64,000 bases of DNA from Candidatus Hydrogenedentota bacterium (GTDB lineage Bacteria; Hydrogenedentota; Hydrogenedentia; Hydrogenedentales; CAILVY01). How positions within the stretch are numbered: position 1 is the first letter of the stretch; every line of letters begins with the position of its first letter. Positions 44,311 to 52,229 of the stretch are shown piece by piece. The stretch is from contig JAKQOG010000078.1 of NCBI GenBank assembly GCA_029565395.1, forward strand, positions 1-64,000, read 5' to 3'. The position numbers were made by a program, and so were the translations under genes. Below the pieces are notes generated by a model that was not told the origin of the DNA, ran no database searches, and was given only the letters and a program-made list of their open reading frames with translations.

Positions 44311-45329
44311 AGACGGAAGAACTCAACTACGATTTGCCGGAATCGCTTATTGCGCAACATCCCGCGGCCCCCAGAGATGCCGCGCGCCTGTTGGTGCTGG
44401 ATCGTCAGACCAAAACGATGCAAAGCGATGTTTTCCGGAATGTGGCGCGTTATTTGAAGCGGGGGGATTGCATGGTGTTGAATGACACCCGCGTGATTCG
44501 AGCGCGGCTGATCGGCCACAAACCAACCGGGGCGAGGATCGAGATTTTCCTCCTGCATGAAGAAGCGCCTGGAATATGGACCGCGCTGGTCCGGCCTTCC
44601 GCCAAAGTTAAACCCGGCTCCACCGTGTTGTTAACTGAAAATGTGGCGGCCCATATCGAGGATATCCTGGAGGAGGGCCGCCGCCGCGTGCGTTTCGACC
44701 GTCCGGATGTGCTGAGCCTGTTTGAGGATGCCGGACAGATCCCCCTGCCGCCCTATATCCACCGCGAAACGTCCGAAGCGCGGGATGCCGAGTGTTACCA
44801 GACCATCTATGCCGCGCATCCGGGGGCCGTGGCGGCGCCCACGGCTGGCTTGCATTTTACGGAAAATGTGTTCGCTTCTTTGGATGCGGCGGGTGTGCGG
44901 CGCGCCAAGATAACCCTGCACGTGGGATACGGCACCTTCAAGCCCATAACGGCCGACACCCTCGAAGCGCACAAGGTGGATCCCGAAGAATTTACGCTGC
45001 CGGAAGCCTCGGCCGCTTTATTAAATGAAACGCGCGCTCAAGGGGGCCGCATCGTGGCGGTTGGCACCACTGCGGCGCGGGTATTGGAAACGCAGTGCCA
45101 TAATGGGAAATTTACGGCGTGCGGCGGCATCACCAACACCTGCATTTATCCGCCCTACGCCTTCCAGGGGGTGGATATCCTTCAAACCAATTTCCATCTG
45201 CCGCGATCCAGCCTGCTCGCGCTGGTCTGTGCTTTCGCCGGCACGGAATTCGTTCTTGAGGCTTACCGATACGCCATCCGGGAGAAATTCCGCTTCTATT
45301 CCTACGGCGATGTGATGCTTATCCGGTAA
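44307..45329 (+). CDS. queA: S-adenosylmethionine:tRNA ribosyltransferase-isomerase
   Basis: 340 aa. Transfers and isomerises the ribosyl moiety of SAM to preQ1 in tRNA, the penultimate step of queuosine synthesis. Diagnostic stretches: YDLPESLIAQHPAAPRDAARLLVLDRQT, GDCMVLNDTRVIRARL, HPGAVAAPTAGLHFTENV, LHVGYGTFKPI, and NFHLPRSSLLALVCAFAG. Full length. Overlaps the upstream GH172-like gene by 4 nt and ends just before a bidirectional terminator. Confidence 0.96.
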   Translation: MKTEELNYDLPESLIAQHPAAPRDAARLLVLDRQTKTMQSDVFRNVARYLKRGDCMVLNDTRVIRARLIGHKPTGARIEIFLLHEEAPGIWTALVRPSAKVKPGSTVLLTENVAAHIEDILEEGRRRVRFDRPDVLSLFEDAGQIPLPPYIHRETSEARDAECYQTIYAAHPGAVAAPTAGLHFTENVFASLDAAGVRRAKITLHVGYGTFKPITADTLEAHKVDPEEFTLPEASAALLNETRAQGGRIVAVGTTAARVLETQCHNGKFTACGGITNTCIYPPYAFQGVDILQTNFHLPRSSLLALVCAFAGTEFVLEAYRYAIREKFRFYSYGDVMLIR

Positions 45330-45332
45330 AAA

Positions 45333-45369
45333 ACAACAACCATGCATCGTCCCGACACATGGTTGTTGT
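45333..45369. terminator. Bidirectional rho-independent terminator
   Basis: Twelve-bp stem ACAACAACCATG (45333-45344) / CATGGTTGTTGT (45358-45369), 13-nt loop. On the minus strand it is followed by TTTTTT, on the plus strand by CTCGATTTT. Serves queA and the convergent small secreted protein. Confidence 0.85.
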
Positions 45370-45392
45370 CTCGATTTTAAAAACTTGGTTTG

Positions 45393-45890
45393 TTATTTCT
45401 TGGGTTCAGCAGCGGGAGCAGCGGTGCAGGCCGGGGCGGCGGCAGCACATGCGGCTTCTTTCACCGATTCCATTTTTAGGGCTCTATTATTGATTATCGT
45501 GCCCATCACGACAGCTTCCTTGCCCGCCAATTTCTTCACATCGGCTGTCTGCTTGGTTGCGATCCGAAGCTTTTTCCCTTTCAGGTTATCCAACGCTTTG
45601 CCATCTGCGCTCTTAGCGCTGGATACGACGATAAAACACGCTTCTTTTTCTTCGCCCTTCTTGTTCTTAACCACCTTTGTTTCGATCTTGCCGGTCACTT
45701 CACCTTTTACTTGTGTCGAGGGCTTGTTGGCTTTAGCCTGCTTCTTGACCAAGGGTTTGGTCTTGGCGGCCGGATCGGCGGCCTTGGTGGCTTTCGCCGC
45801 GTCGTTTGTGGCCGGCGCCTGTGCATAGGCCCCAAAGGACATGAAAACAGCCAGTGATACTGCCAGTGCGATTACTAACATCTTCTTCAT
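45393..45890 (-). CDS. Small secreted Ala/Lys-rich protein with OB-like domain
   Basis: 165 aa. Signal peptide cut after AYA. A low-complexity Ala/Lys linker (about 23-55) precedes a compact beta domain (KGEVTGKIETKVVKNKKGEE ... LKGKKLRIATK ... LAGKEAVVMGTIINNRALKMESV) with the strand pattern of a small OB-fold, then an Ala/Cys-rich tail (ACAAAAPACTAAPAAEPKK). No family recognised; four to five cysteines may form disulfides. Good candidate for periplasmic binding of a cofactor or DNA-like ligand, but this is speculation. Monocistronic. Confidence 0.65.
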   Translation of the reverse strand: MKKMLVIALAVSLAVFMSFGAYAQAPATNDAAKATKAADPAAKTKPLVKKQAKANKPSTQVKGEVTGKIETKVVKNKKGEEKEACFIVVSSAKSADGKALDNLKGKKLRIATKQTADVKKLAGKEAVVMGTIINNRALKMESVKEAACAAAAPACTAAPAAEPKK

Positions 45891-46146
45891 GGTCGATTCC
45901 CTTTCCGTTTAAAAATGGTTCGTTGCCATAATAACGCACATTTCCTGTTTTTGGGAGACATATTTCCCAAAGGCGTTACTGCGGCACGTTTAACCCCGGC
46001 GGTCGATAAAAAGTTCCCTCATCCATCCGGAATAGACTAAAATCTTCACCATGAACAGGTTACGGGGGGTGCCGGGAACAGTGTTCTCTGCGCCCAATTC
46101 CGCAGCCTGGTGTAGCGGTGAAGCCCAAGTAAAGAAGGAGTTTGAG

Positions 46147-46953
46147 ATGAAGACAAGGGGTTTTGTGTGTATGGTAAGCAGTGTGGCTTTGGCCGGCATG
46201 ATGGCCTGTTTTGGAAGCGGCTGTGCCCCGGCTGCGCAGCGATTCCATGCAAAAGGAGAACAAACCGTGCTTGATCCGGCATTTTTTCAACACTGTGCGT
46301 TTGTATGTGTGGATTTTCAGGCTGGTGAACGGGGTCCTGCGGTGACCGAGGAAACGGTGCCCGCACTTTGGAAGAAAATGGGGTTCACGGCGGAGGATGT
46401 GAATGCGGCCGTTAATTTCGGATGGGATGTGGCCTATCCCAATGCCGTCAAGGTGACCGAGGCTTGCCGCCGCATGGGTTTAAAGATGATATTTATCCAT
46501 TGGGGGTATCTCTTTGAGGACGGCATGGATCTGGATCCGGACATTTACCGCTCCATGAAGGAAGAACATGGCAATGATTACTCCAAATGGAGCGGATACA
46601 TCGGCCAGCCCGGATCACAACCCGCAAAATGGCTGAATATTCAACCGGGCGAATATGTGATTCCCAAATCGGCGCAGGACGCGTTTACTTCAAGCAATAT
46701 TAACTTTGTGCTGCAGAATCTGGGCATCAAGCATATCGTCTTTATCGGCGGGCATACCGGCGCGTGTCTCGGCAAGACCTCCAAATCCGCAAAAAGGCTG
46801 GGCTATAAAATCCTGTGCGTGGAAGACGCCACGGTCGACGCCCGCGAGTCTGCGCGTCTGAAAAACATTCAGGATGTGAGATATGACTATGTTGTGACCA
46901 CGGAACAATTTCTAGCAAGTGTTGAAGAATATTGCGCGCAAAAGCGACTTTGA
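46147..46953 (+). CDS. Isochorismatase-family hydrolase, lipoprotein
   Basis: 268 aa from ATG 46147, with GAAGGAG 6 nt upstream; the track start at 46051 is in the untranslated leader. Lipobox FGSGC, so surface or periplasm, which is rare for this usually cytosolic family. The catalytic triad of cysteine hydrolases is visible: Asp in VCVDFQ, Lys in GEYVIPKSAQDAF and Cys in GGHTGACLGKTSK. Substrate unknown: nicotinamidase, biuret-type or isochorismate-type amidase/hydrolase. Stands alone, between the small OB-like gene and the accessory region. Confidence 0.8.
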   Translation: MKTRGFVCMVSSVALAGMMACFGSGCAPAAQRFHAKGEQTVLDPAFFQHCAFVCVDFQAGERGPAVTEETVPALWKKMGFTAEDVNAAVNFGWDVAYPNAVKVTEACRRMGLKMIFIHWGYLFEDGMDLDPDIYRSMKEEHGNDYSKWSGYIGQPGSQPAKWLNIQPGEYVIPKSAQDAFTSSNINFVLQNLGIKHIVFIGGHTGACLGKTSKSAKRLGYKILCVEDATVDARESARLKNIQDVRYDYVVTTEQFLASVEEYCAQKRL

Positions 46954-47619
46954 TGTTGCTTAGCGGCGTAATGGCTTGGCGAGAAATGTTACCGAATGTG
47001 CACGATATGATCGAGAATGAAGAGGCAGCAATATAGTAGTTCACATCTCCAGGTGGGACACTCTTGAATTCCCAACGGTTTAGCAATCCTCACCTTTTGC
47101 GGCTTACCTTTACCTCCCAAGCCGCCATACAGGGTGTGTTGATATCCAAAATCCAGACATAGCGTGGATACAGCGGTCCAGGTAACGACGGATACTGGAG
47201 TTCAAAGCACATTTTTTGTGTGAGTGTGCGACCAAGTGCAACTTGGGAATGAGACAACCGCGCCGGGTCTGCTGCCACCGACATAGCTTCCACATGGATT
47301 TCCCGCTTCGCCAGCCAGATGAATTTTTAGACCACTTTCCGAGTCGCGCTCAAACCACGGGCCTCCAACAAGCACTCTGAGGATTACTTAACGTAAGGAA
47401 CGGGAAACTATCAGAACGAGTCTCTTGGATACACCCTGCAACATATTAAGCTGATATTTCTGGAGGGTCGAGTTCATTTTCCCTTTCTGTGGATATCTTT
47501 TATTGCGTTTAGAAAACGTGTATATTGCGTAGCAACGGAAACATTGAATAGGATTAAGTATAGGTATGTTGGGAGAGCCTTCTCTTACCTCGCCTATACA
47601 AGCCATAAGGGCACTTACT
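46954..47619. other. 666-nt region without a recognisable gene
   Basis: No ORF here resembles a known family. On the minus strand about 47215-47380 one frame reads through 54 codons (VLVGGPWFERDSESGLKIHL ...) without a start codon and with gene-like composition, so it may be a remnant. The right end contains AT-rich DNA before the DUF262 gene. No RNA gene, repeat or clear promoter seen. Confidence 0.35.
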
Positions 47620-49284
47620 ATGCCAAGTCAATACAGTCCGGCACGCAAGACAATCGGCGACCTCTTGTCAATGACAAATCCTCCAATCGTTGTTCCTGAC
47701 TGGCAGCGCAACTTTAGTTGGACAACATCAGAAGTAGAGACATTCTGGCAAGATCTCTTGCGATTTGACCAACTGTATCCAAACGACAATATTAACGATC
47801 AGGAGTATTTTCTCGGTGCGATCGTCATCGTTGACACTGAGCAGGGCAATCTGCTGCTTGATGGACAACAACGCATAGCTACAGCAGCAATTCTGCTTTC
47901 AACCATACGTGATTTTCTGAAACGATATAGTACCGATGCTGCGCAACGACTAAGTTCTCGATACCTTTCGGATTATGATGACGCTACAGAACGCACAATC
48001 TATAAGATTAGCCTAAATCGGTTTGATAGAGACTTCTTCAGGCGAGAAATTCTTGAGTCACGAGAGGCAAATTACACTGCACCTGCCCCCCGGTGTGAAT
48101 CCCATCAGCATATTCGCAAGGCTCGCAGTTTCTTTGAGGCAAAGTTTGATGAAAGATATACACAGATAAACGATCCAAAAGCAGCACAACAATGGTCCTT
48201 GCGTATCCTCAAAGTTTTGACCTCGCATATGTCTGTAGTGGCAGTGATTTCTCAGGATGAAGACAATGCATCGTCAGTATTCGAGACACTTAATGACCGT
48301 GGAATTGGCCTTTCCACCCCTGATTTGCTTCGCAACTTGGTTCTTCGGCGCGCTCAAGAAACCCAATCAGACGAAGTGTTGGACCTTTGGGGAGAAATAT
48401 TGGGAATTCAGAGCGATGCTAAGCTAGACGGCTTCTTTCGCCACTTCTGGATTTCCCGAGAAGGTGATGTAAAGACACGTTCGCTTTATCGTGAGATCAA
48501 GAAGCGCATACTTGAAACGGATTGGTCGAGCCTCGACTTGTCACGGACTCTTCGAAATTCGGCAAAGGTGTACGAAGACATTGTAAATGGCCGTTTTGAT
48601 GATAGCGAGAAGGTCGCCCGTTATTTTGCTGGTGTTGCCGAGCTTGGTGCAAAGGTTCTTTATCCTCCATATCTGAGTATTGTTGAGGCATGCAAGGATA
48701 TGCAGCTCATTGAACAGATGACCTGGGCACTCATGGTCGCGTATGTTCGCCATTCACTAGTTTGCGGAAAGGAAAATAGTCAAATCGAAGATTTTACTTT
48801 TTCCCTCGCCAAACGCGTCCGAGAAAATCCTGTGTCATCGCTTGTCGATGAAATTCGGGAGTTCGCTCCTAGTGATGGACGATTCCGGGAATCGTTCGCA
48901 AGTCTGATTCTAAAGCGTCAGGCTTCGGCAAGGTATTTGTTAAGAGAAATCGAGCAGTCCGAACGAACAACAGAAGAGCTTGATGTAGGGCCTCCTTCGC
49001 GAGTTCATGTCGAACATATCTACCCCCTTACACCTAAAGCCGAGAATCGTTGGGAGCATCATGACAGATTTGTTTCGCGCATTGGGAATTTGACGCTGTT
49101 GTCAAGGCGCCTAAACATAAGTATTCAGAACGGCACATATCAAGAGAAGAAGGATTCTTACATACAGTCCGAGCTCTTGATAACCAAAAAACTGCCTGAA
49201 GAATACGCGGATTGGAATCCTGAGAGTGTTGAGAGTCGCCAGAAAGTACTGGCGGACAAGGCTGTTGATATCTGGAGCTTTTAA
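47620..49284 (+). CDS. DUF262/DUF1524 (GmrSD-like) endonuclease
   Basis: 554 aa from ATG 47620 (AAGGG 8 nt upstream); the track's ATG 47566 is also possible. The N-terminal DUF262 ParB-like nucleotidase domain has VPDWQRNFSW and LLDGQQRIATAA; the C-terminal DUF1524 has an HNH-type signature HVEHIYPLTPK ... RIGNLTLLSRRLN. This architecture is that of GmrSD-type type IV restriction enzymes and of several uncharacterised phage-defence proteins that cut modified DNA. Codon usage differs from its neighbours. Lies in a probable defence region with the PLD-HEAT gene and a decayed gene. Confidence 0.85.
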   Translation: MPSQYSPARKTIGDLLSMTNPPIVVPDWQRNFSWTTSEVETFWQDLLRFDQLYPNDNINDQEYFLGAIVIVDTEQGNLLLDGQQRIATAAILLSTIRDFLKRYSTDAAQRLSSRYLSDYDDATERTIYKISLNRFDRDFFRREILESREANYTAPAPRCESHQHIRKARSFFEAKFDERYTQINDPKAAQQWSLRILKVLTSHMSVVAVISQDEDNASSVFETLNDRGIGLSTPDLLRNLVLRRAQETQSDEVLDLWGEILGIQSDAKLDGFFRHFWISREGDVKTRSLYREIKKRILETDWSSLDLSRTLRNSAKVYEDIVNGRFDDSEKVARYFAGVAELGAKVLYPPYLSIVEACKDMQLIEQMTWALMVAYVRHSLVCGKENSQIEDFTFSLAKRVRENPVSSLVDEIREFAPSDGRFRESFASLILKRQASARYLLREIEQSERTTEELDVGPPSRVHVEHIYPLTPKAENRWEHHDRFVSRIGNLTLLSRRLNISIQNGTYQEKKDSYIQSELLITKKLPEEYADWNPESVESRQKVLADKAVDIWSF

Positions 49285-49681
49285 ATCTGCTACTCTCGTC
49301 TCTTTGTCCCCAGAAATCGCACCTGATGACTAGAATGCAGCCTTTAGTGCTCGTCTGTAGTTCTCCAAGATCTCAACCCCATATTACTCCATGACCGTAT
49401 GCAGAATGGACGAGTGGGGATGATGATCGCGCCATTGGGGCAGTGGATGACTCTAGTCATGTTTGACGGTCATCCACAAGTTTGCAACAGGGACAAGACA
49501 GGCCCGACCGCACGGGCTGATGAGTTATCCAGGTTGATGTGGACCCCAAATATGGCAAGAACAAAATGTTTAAAATGACAATGCTGAACAGGTTTCCCGC
49601 ACACAATTCCTTGGCATTAGGTAGCTTGAAATCATGGATGAGTTCTTTGACCATACGGGCAACCAAGAAGACCTGACGGCG
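49285..49681. other. 397-nt gap between convergent defence-type genes
   Basis: Only a short minus-strand ORF (49457-49666, 69 aa, starting KELIHDFKLPN) is present; it has no recognised family and could be a remnant. No obvious terminator stem was found between the convergent DUF262 and PLD-HEAT genes. Confidence 0.35.
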
Positions 49682-51187
49682 TTAATTGTTAATCTGTTTC
49701 AAAAAATCACCGAATTTGCCACTCTGGTTCAGCAAATCAATTGCCGTAGTTCCTTCTAACGCATTCCACTTTTCGAACAAAAGGCCCTTTAGCCCCGGGT
49801 CTAAAAAGTCATTTGCATCCAGACGTTGCAGGAGTGAGGCGCTAAGAGGACCATGACGAAGGTCACCCGGCTGTACACTCAGACCTTCCGCTGCCTGTTT
49901 AGAAACCAACAGCAAGTTTAAGGCCCGCTTCTGTCGAGCTAATGCCTTCGATGCCAGAATCATGACGGCCGTCAACGCAGTAATATCCTGCTCCTTCCAT
50001 TTGGAACAGAAAACCTGCTCGAGTATCAGTGCCTTTGTTAGGCGTTCCGCAATTGTTCCAGCGGCGACATCGTGTTTCTTGGACCATGTAAGCGTATTCT
50101 GTACGTCATTCACATGCAGCACTTTGAGAAGCCACTCCTGGCTTTCATGGTCTATCAAGTTTAGCAGCAGAAAGCACCCACGCCGCGACCATCTACCAAC
50201 GTCGCCCTTTTCTTCAAGCAGGCCTCCGAGTACCGGAAATGCTTCAGGAGAGCCTAAAATACCAAGCGCAAACGTAGCGGCACTCCGCACGGGTATTGCT
50301 TCTGTCGGGTTAGTCGCTATAACTGCTAATCTAGGCAGAAAATGTCGGTTTCCGGAACGCCCCGCCCTATCGCACGCCGTTGCCCGAATTCCTGGGTCAT
50401 TGTGGCACATCAGTGCTTCGACATGCTGCTGGGTGGTCTGACTATAACGATCACTCTTTGGAACAAATTTCAACGTGCGTGTGAGCCAAGCCATTGCAGT
50501 TGAGACATCCTCAACGGGGTGGATACTGGGCAGAATTTGAGCGCGAATATGAGCCAGGTGTTCTATTGCTGCTTTTGCCCCAATCGGGCGGCTGTACCTA
50601 AAGGTAAAAGCTCTGCTATTTCTCTTCCGTGACCCCTGCGATCTATTTCGCCTTGGTTCTGATTCCTCCTGTTCCCCCATGGGAAGCAGTGCAACCATTG
50701 ATTCCTCAATCTGGTCCAGATAATTTGCCGGCAACGGCGATGCGATTTCCCAAGACTCAAAGAAGACCTTGGTACAATCCGCTCCAATCTGCTTGGACTC
50801 GAACATAACGCATATTTCATGATTTCGGTAAATGCCACCATCTGTCATGTTCGCGGAACCGATGATAACACGTTGACGGTCAGATACCAGCATCTTTGCA
50901 TGCAACATTGGCAAGGCTCTTACTGCGAGTTTGATTCCGGAGGGATATGTCGTGGCTCTAAAACAGGCAATATGAGAAGCGCCGGAAAGAAAGTCTGATT
51001 CATCACACCGAGCCAAGACTTGAAAACTGAGTGGTCCTGATAGAGACAAGTCGTGCCCAATCAATCTGGCCACATTTTCTGTTATCCACGGAGACATAAG
51101 AAGTAGCTCATGCTGTGTGGCTTTTATGAATGCGGAGAGTGTGTCAATCCAGGCACCGGAGATTATTTGCACGCCAACTACGCCCAT
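49682..51187 (-). CDS. Phospholipase D-like nuclease domain with HEAT repeats
   Basis: 501 aa from ATG 51187 (AGGAG 11 nt upstream); the track extends to 51289 but crosses the small ORF below. The N-terminal PLD-like domain has one HKD motif HAKMLVSD followed by GSANMT; family members cut DNA, RNA or lipids as dimers. The middle and C-terminal parts are helical with HEAT-like repeats (VEALMCHNDPGIRATACDRAG, RLAVIATNPTEAIPVRSAATFALGILGSPEAFPVL, LEEKGDVGRWSRRGCFLLLNL). This combination is rare and looks like a defence effector (compare the PLD protein DrmC of DISARM), but no drmA/drmB is next to it. Function is unknown. Confidence 0.7.
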   Translation of the reverse strand: MGVVGVQIISGAWIDTLSAFIKATQHELLLMSPWITENVARLIGHDLSLSGPLSFQVLARCDESDFLSGASHIACFRATTYPSGIKLAVRALPMLHAKMLVSDRQRVIIGSANMTDGGIYRNHEICVMFESKQIGADCTKVFFESWEIASPLPANYLDQIEESMVALLPMGEQEESEPRRNRSQGSRKRNSRAFTFRYSRPIGAKAAIEHLAHIRAQILPSIHPVEDVSTAMAWLTRTLKFVPKSDRYSQTTQQHVEALMCHNDPGIRATACDRAGRSGNRHFLPRLAVIATNPTEAIPVRSAATFALGILGSPEAFPVLGGLLEEKGDVGRWSRRGCFLLLNLIDHESQEWLLKVLHVNDVQNTLTWSKKHDVAAGTIAERLTKALILEQVFCSKWKEQDITALTAVMILASKALARQKRALNLLLVSKQAAEGLSVQPGDLRHGPLSASLLQRLDANDFLDPGLKGLLFEKWNALEGTTAIDLLNQSGKFGDFLKQINN

Positions 51188-51201
51188 TGTATTTAAAACT
51201 C

Positions 51202-51276
51202 CTACTGTCGCGTTGTGTACGGGGCATCCCTGAACCACGCATCGATTGCGGACCCTGGCTTGAACTTCTCGGCCAT
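51202..51276 (-). CDS. Small ORF of 24 codons upstream of the PLD-HEAT gene
   Basis: MAEKFKPGSAIDAWFRDAP.. begins at ATG 51276 with a strong GGAGAGGG motif 3-10 nt upstream and stops 14 nt before the PLD-HEAT start. It is too short for the ORF track. It may be a leader peptide or the beginning of a truncated gene. Confidence 0.35.
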   Translation of the reverse strand: MAEKFKPGSAIDAWFRDAPYTTRQ

Positions 51277-51303
51277 GTTCCCTCTCCATCTGTCATCCAC
51301 CGG

Positions 51304-51705
51304 CTAAAGCTCGGTGTATTTCTTATTCGAGTCCCAGCATTTTTCGACCGGGTACTTTTCCGCATTCAGTTTTATTTTACTCTCAACCCCATCCGACAGG
51401 TCAATCCCGGCTCCGTGGGCAATGTACCGGACTCAAGTTATCACGGCCACAAGTTCCTCGGAAACCTGCTGTCTTCCAGCCTCGGATTGCAGGTAAGTCA
51501 AGATTTCAACGTCTCGTTACAGAGCGTGTCAGAAATGCGCGTCCATCATCTCCGCAACGCTGTAGAATCCGTCCTCCGGGGGCGTCTTACCGACGGCTGC
51601 GGTGGGAAAGCCGTTGAAACGCCTGCTGCACTGAATGTGGTTCTTTTGTTCCTGTTCGGCGTTTGATTGGAGGGGCAACAGAAGCAGACAATGAATTGTG
51701 GACAT
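51304..51705 (-). pseudogene. Decayed gene with three in-frame stops
   Basis: One frame from ATG 51705 to TAG 51304 (133 codons) reads as normal protein sequence broken by TGA, TAA and TGA. Segments: RRFNGFPTAAVGKTPPEDGFYSVAEMMDAHF / RDVEILTYLQSEAGRQQVSEELVAVIT / VRYIAHGAGIDLSDGVESKIKLNAEKYP. The last part vaguely recalls C-terminal ends of large DNA-modification enzymes ('...DDGV..N'), but I cannot name the family. It lies just upstream of the small ORF and PLD-HEAT gene on the same strand, so it was probably the first gene of that operon. Confidence 0.45.
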
Positions 51706-51760
51706 TATGCTGTAACCAATGCTTTCCCGGTTATGTTTTTATCGATGGAGACATTTTGCT

Positions 51761-52138
51761 ATGGACAGTCATTCAACAACTGGCGGCACCTCTGCAGACG
51801 CGGGTGAACCGGGTGCGCCGCTCGTCCGAAATATCAGATGCCGAAAATGCTGCAGGCATATTGACACGACGTACGCCTTCTGTCCTCACTGCGGCACAAA
51901 GCAAAAGAGTGGCGATGCTTGGTACTATCATCCGGTTTGGATTGCTGTCCTGGCCTTCGTCCTCATTGGACCGTTTGCCCTTCCGCTTGTTTGGAAGTCC
52001 ACCCGGATGGGTGTCACGCTCAAGCTGATTCTGGCAGTGTTAATTCTGGCCTACACTGGGTATGGCGTGTACTATCTCTACAAAATAGCCACCATTGATT
52101 TAGCGCAGTTCCGTGAACTTGAAAAATTATTGCACTAG
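51761..52138 (+). CDS. Zinc-ribbon membrane protein
   Basis: 125 aa from ATG 51761 (GGAG 10 nt upstream); the track start at 51719 adds 14 residues. N-terminal zinc ribbon with two knuckles (CRKC ... CPHC) and two membrane segments (VWIAVLAFVLIGPFALPLVW, LKLILAVLILAYTGYGVYYLY). Small zinc-ribbon membrane proteins of this kind are widespread and uncharacterised. Starts after the decayed gene on the opposite strand; likely not part of the defence set. Confidence 0.7.
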   Translation: MDSHSTTGGTSADAGEPGAPLVRNIRCRKCCRHIDTTYAFCPHCGTKQKSGDAWYYHPVWIAVLAFVLIGPFALPLVWKSTRMGVTLKLILAVLILAYTGYGVYYLYKIATIDLAQFRELEKLLH

Positions 52139-52229
52139 ATTCAATGACCATGATCACAAACACATTAAAATGCAAATGCGAATTTGATACGGCTTGGCGG
52201 TTTAGCGCGAGGTTATAGAAAGGAACGAA

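Noticed and set aside
49682-51187. Assignment of the PLD-HEAT gene as DISARM drmC
   Set aside because: It is about twice the length of DrmC and no drmA, drmB or methylase gene is adjacent, so only a loose comparison is justified.
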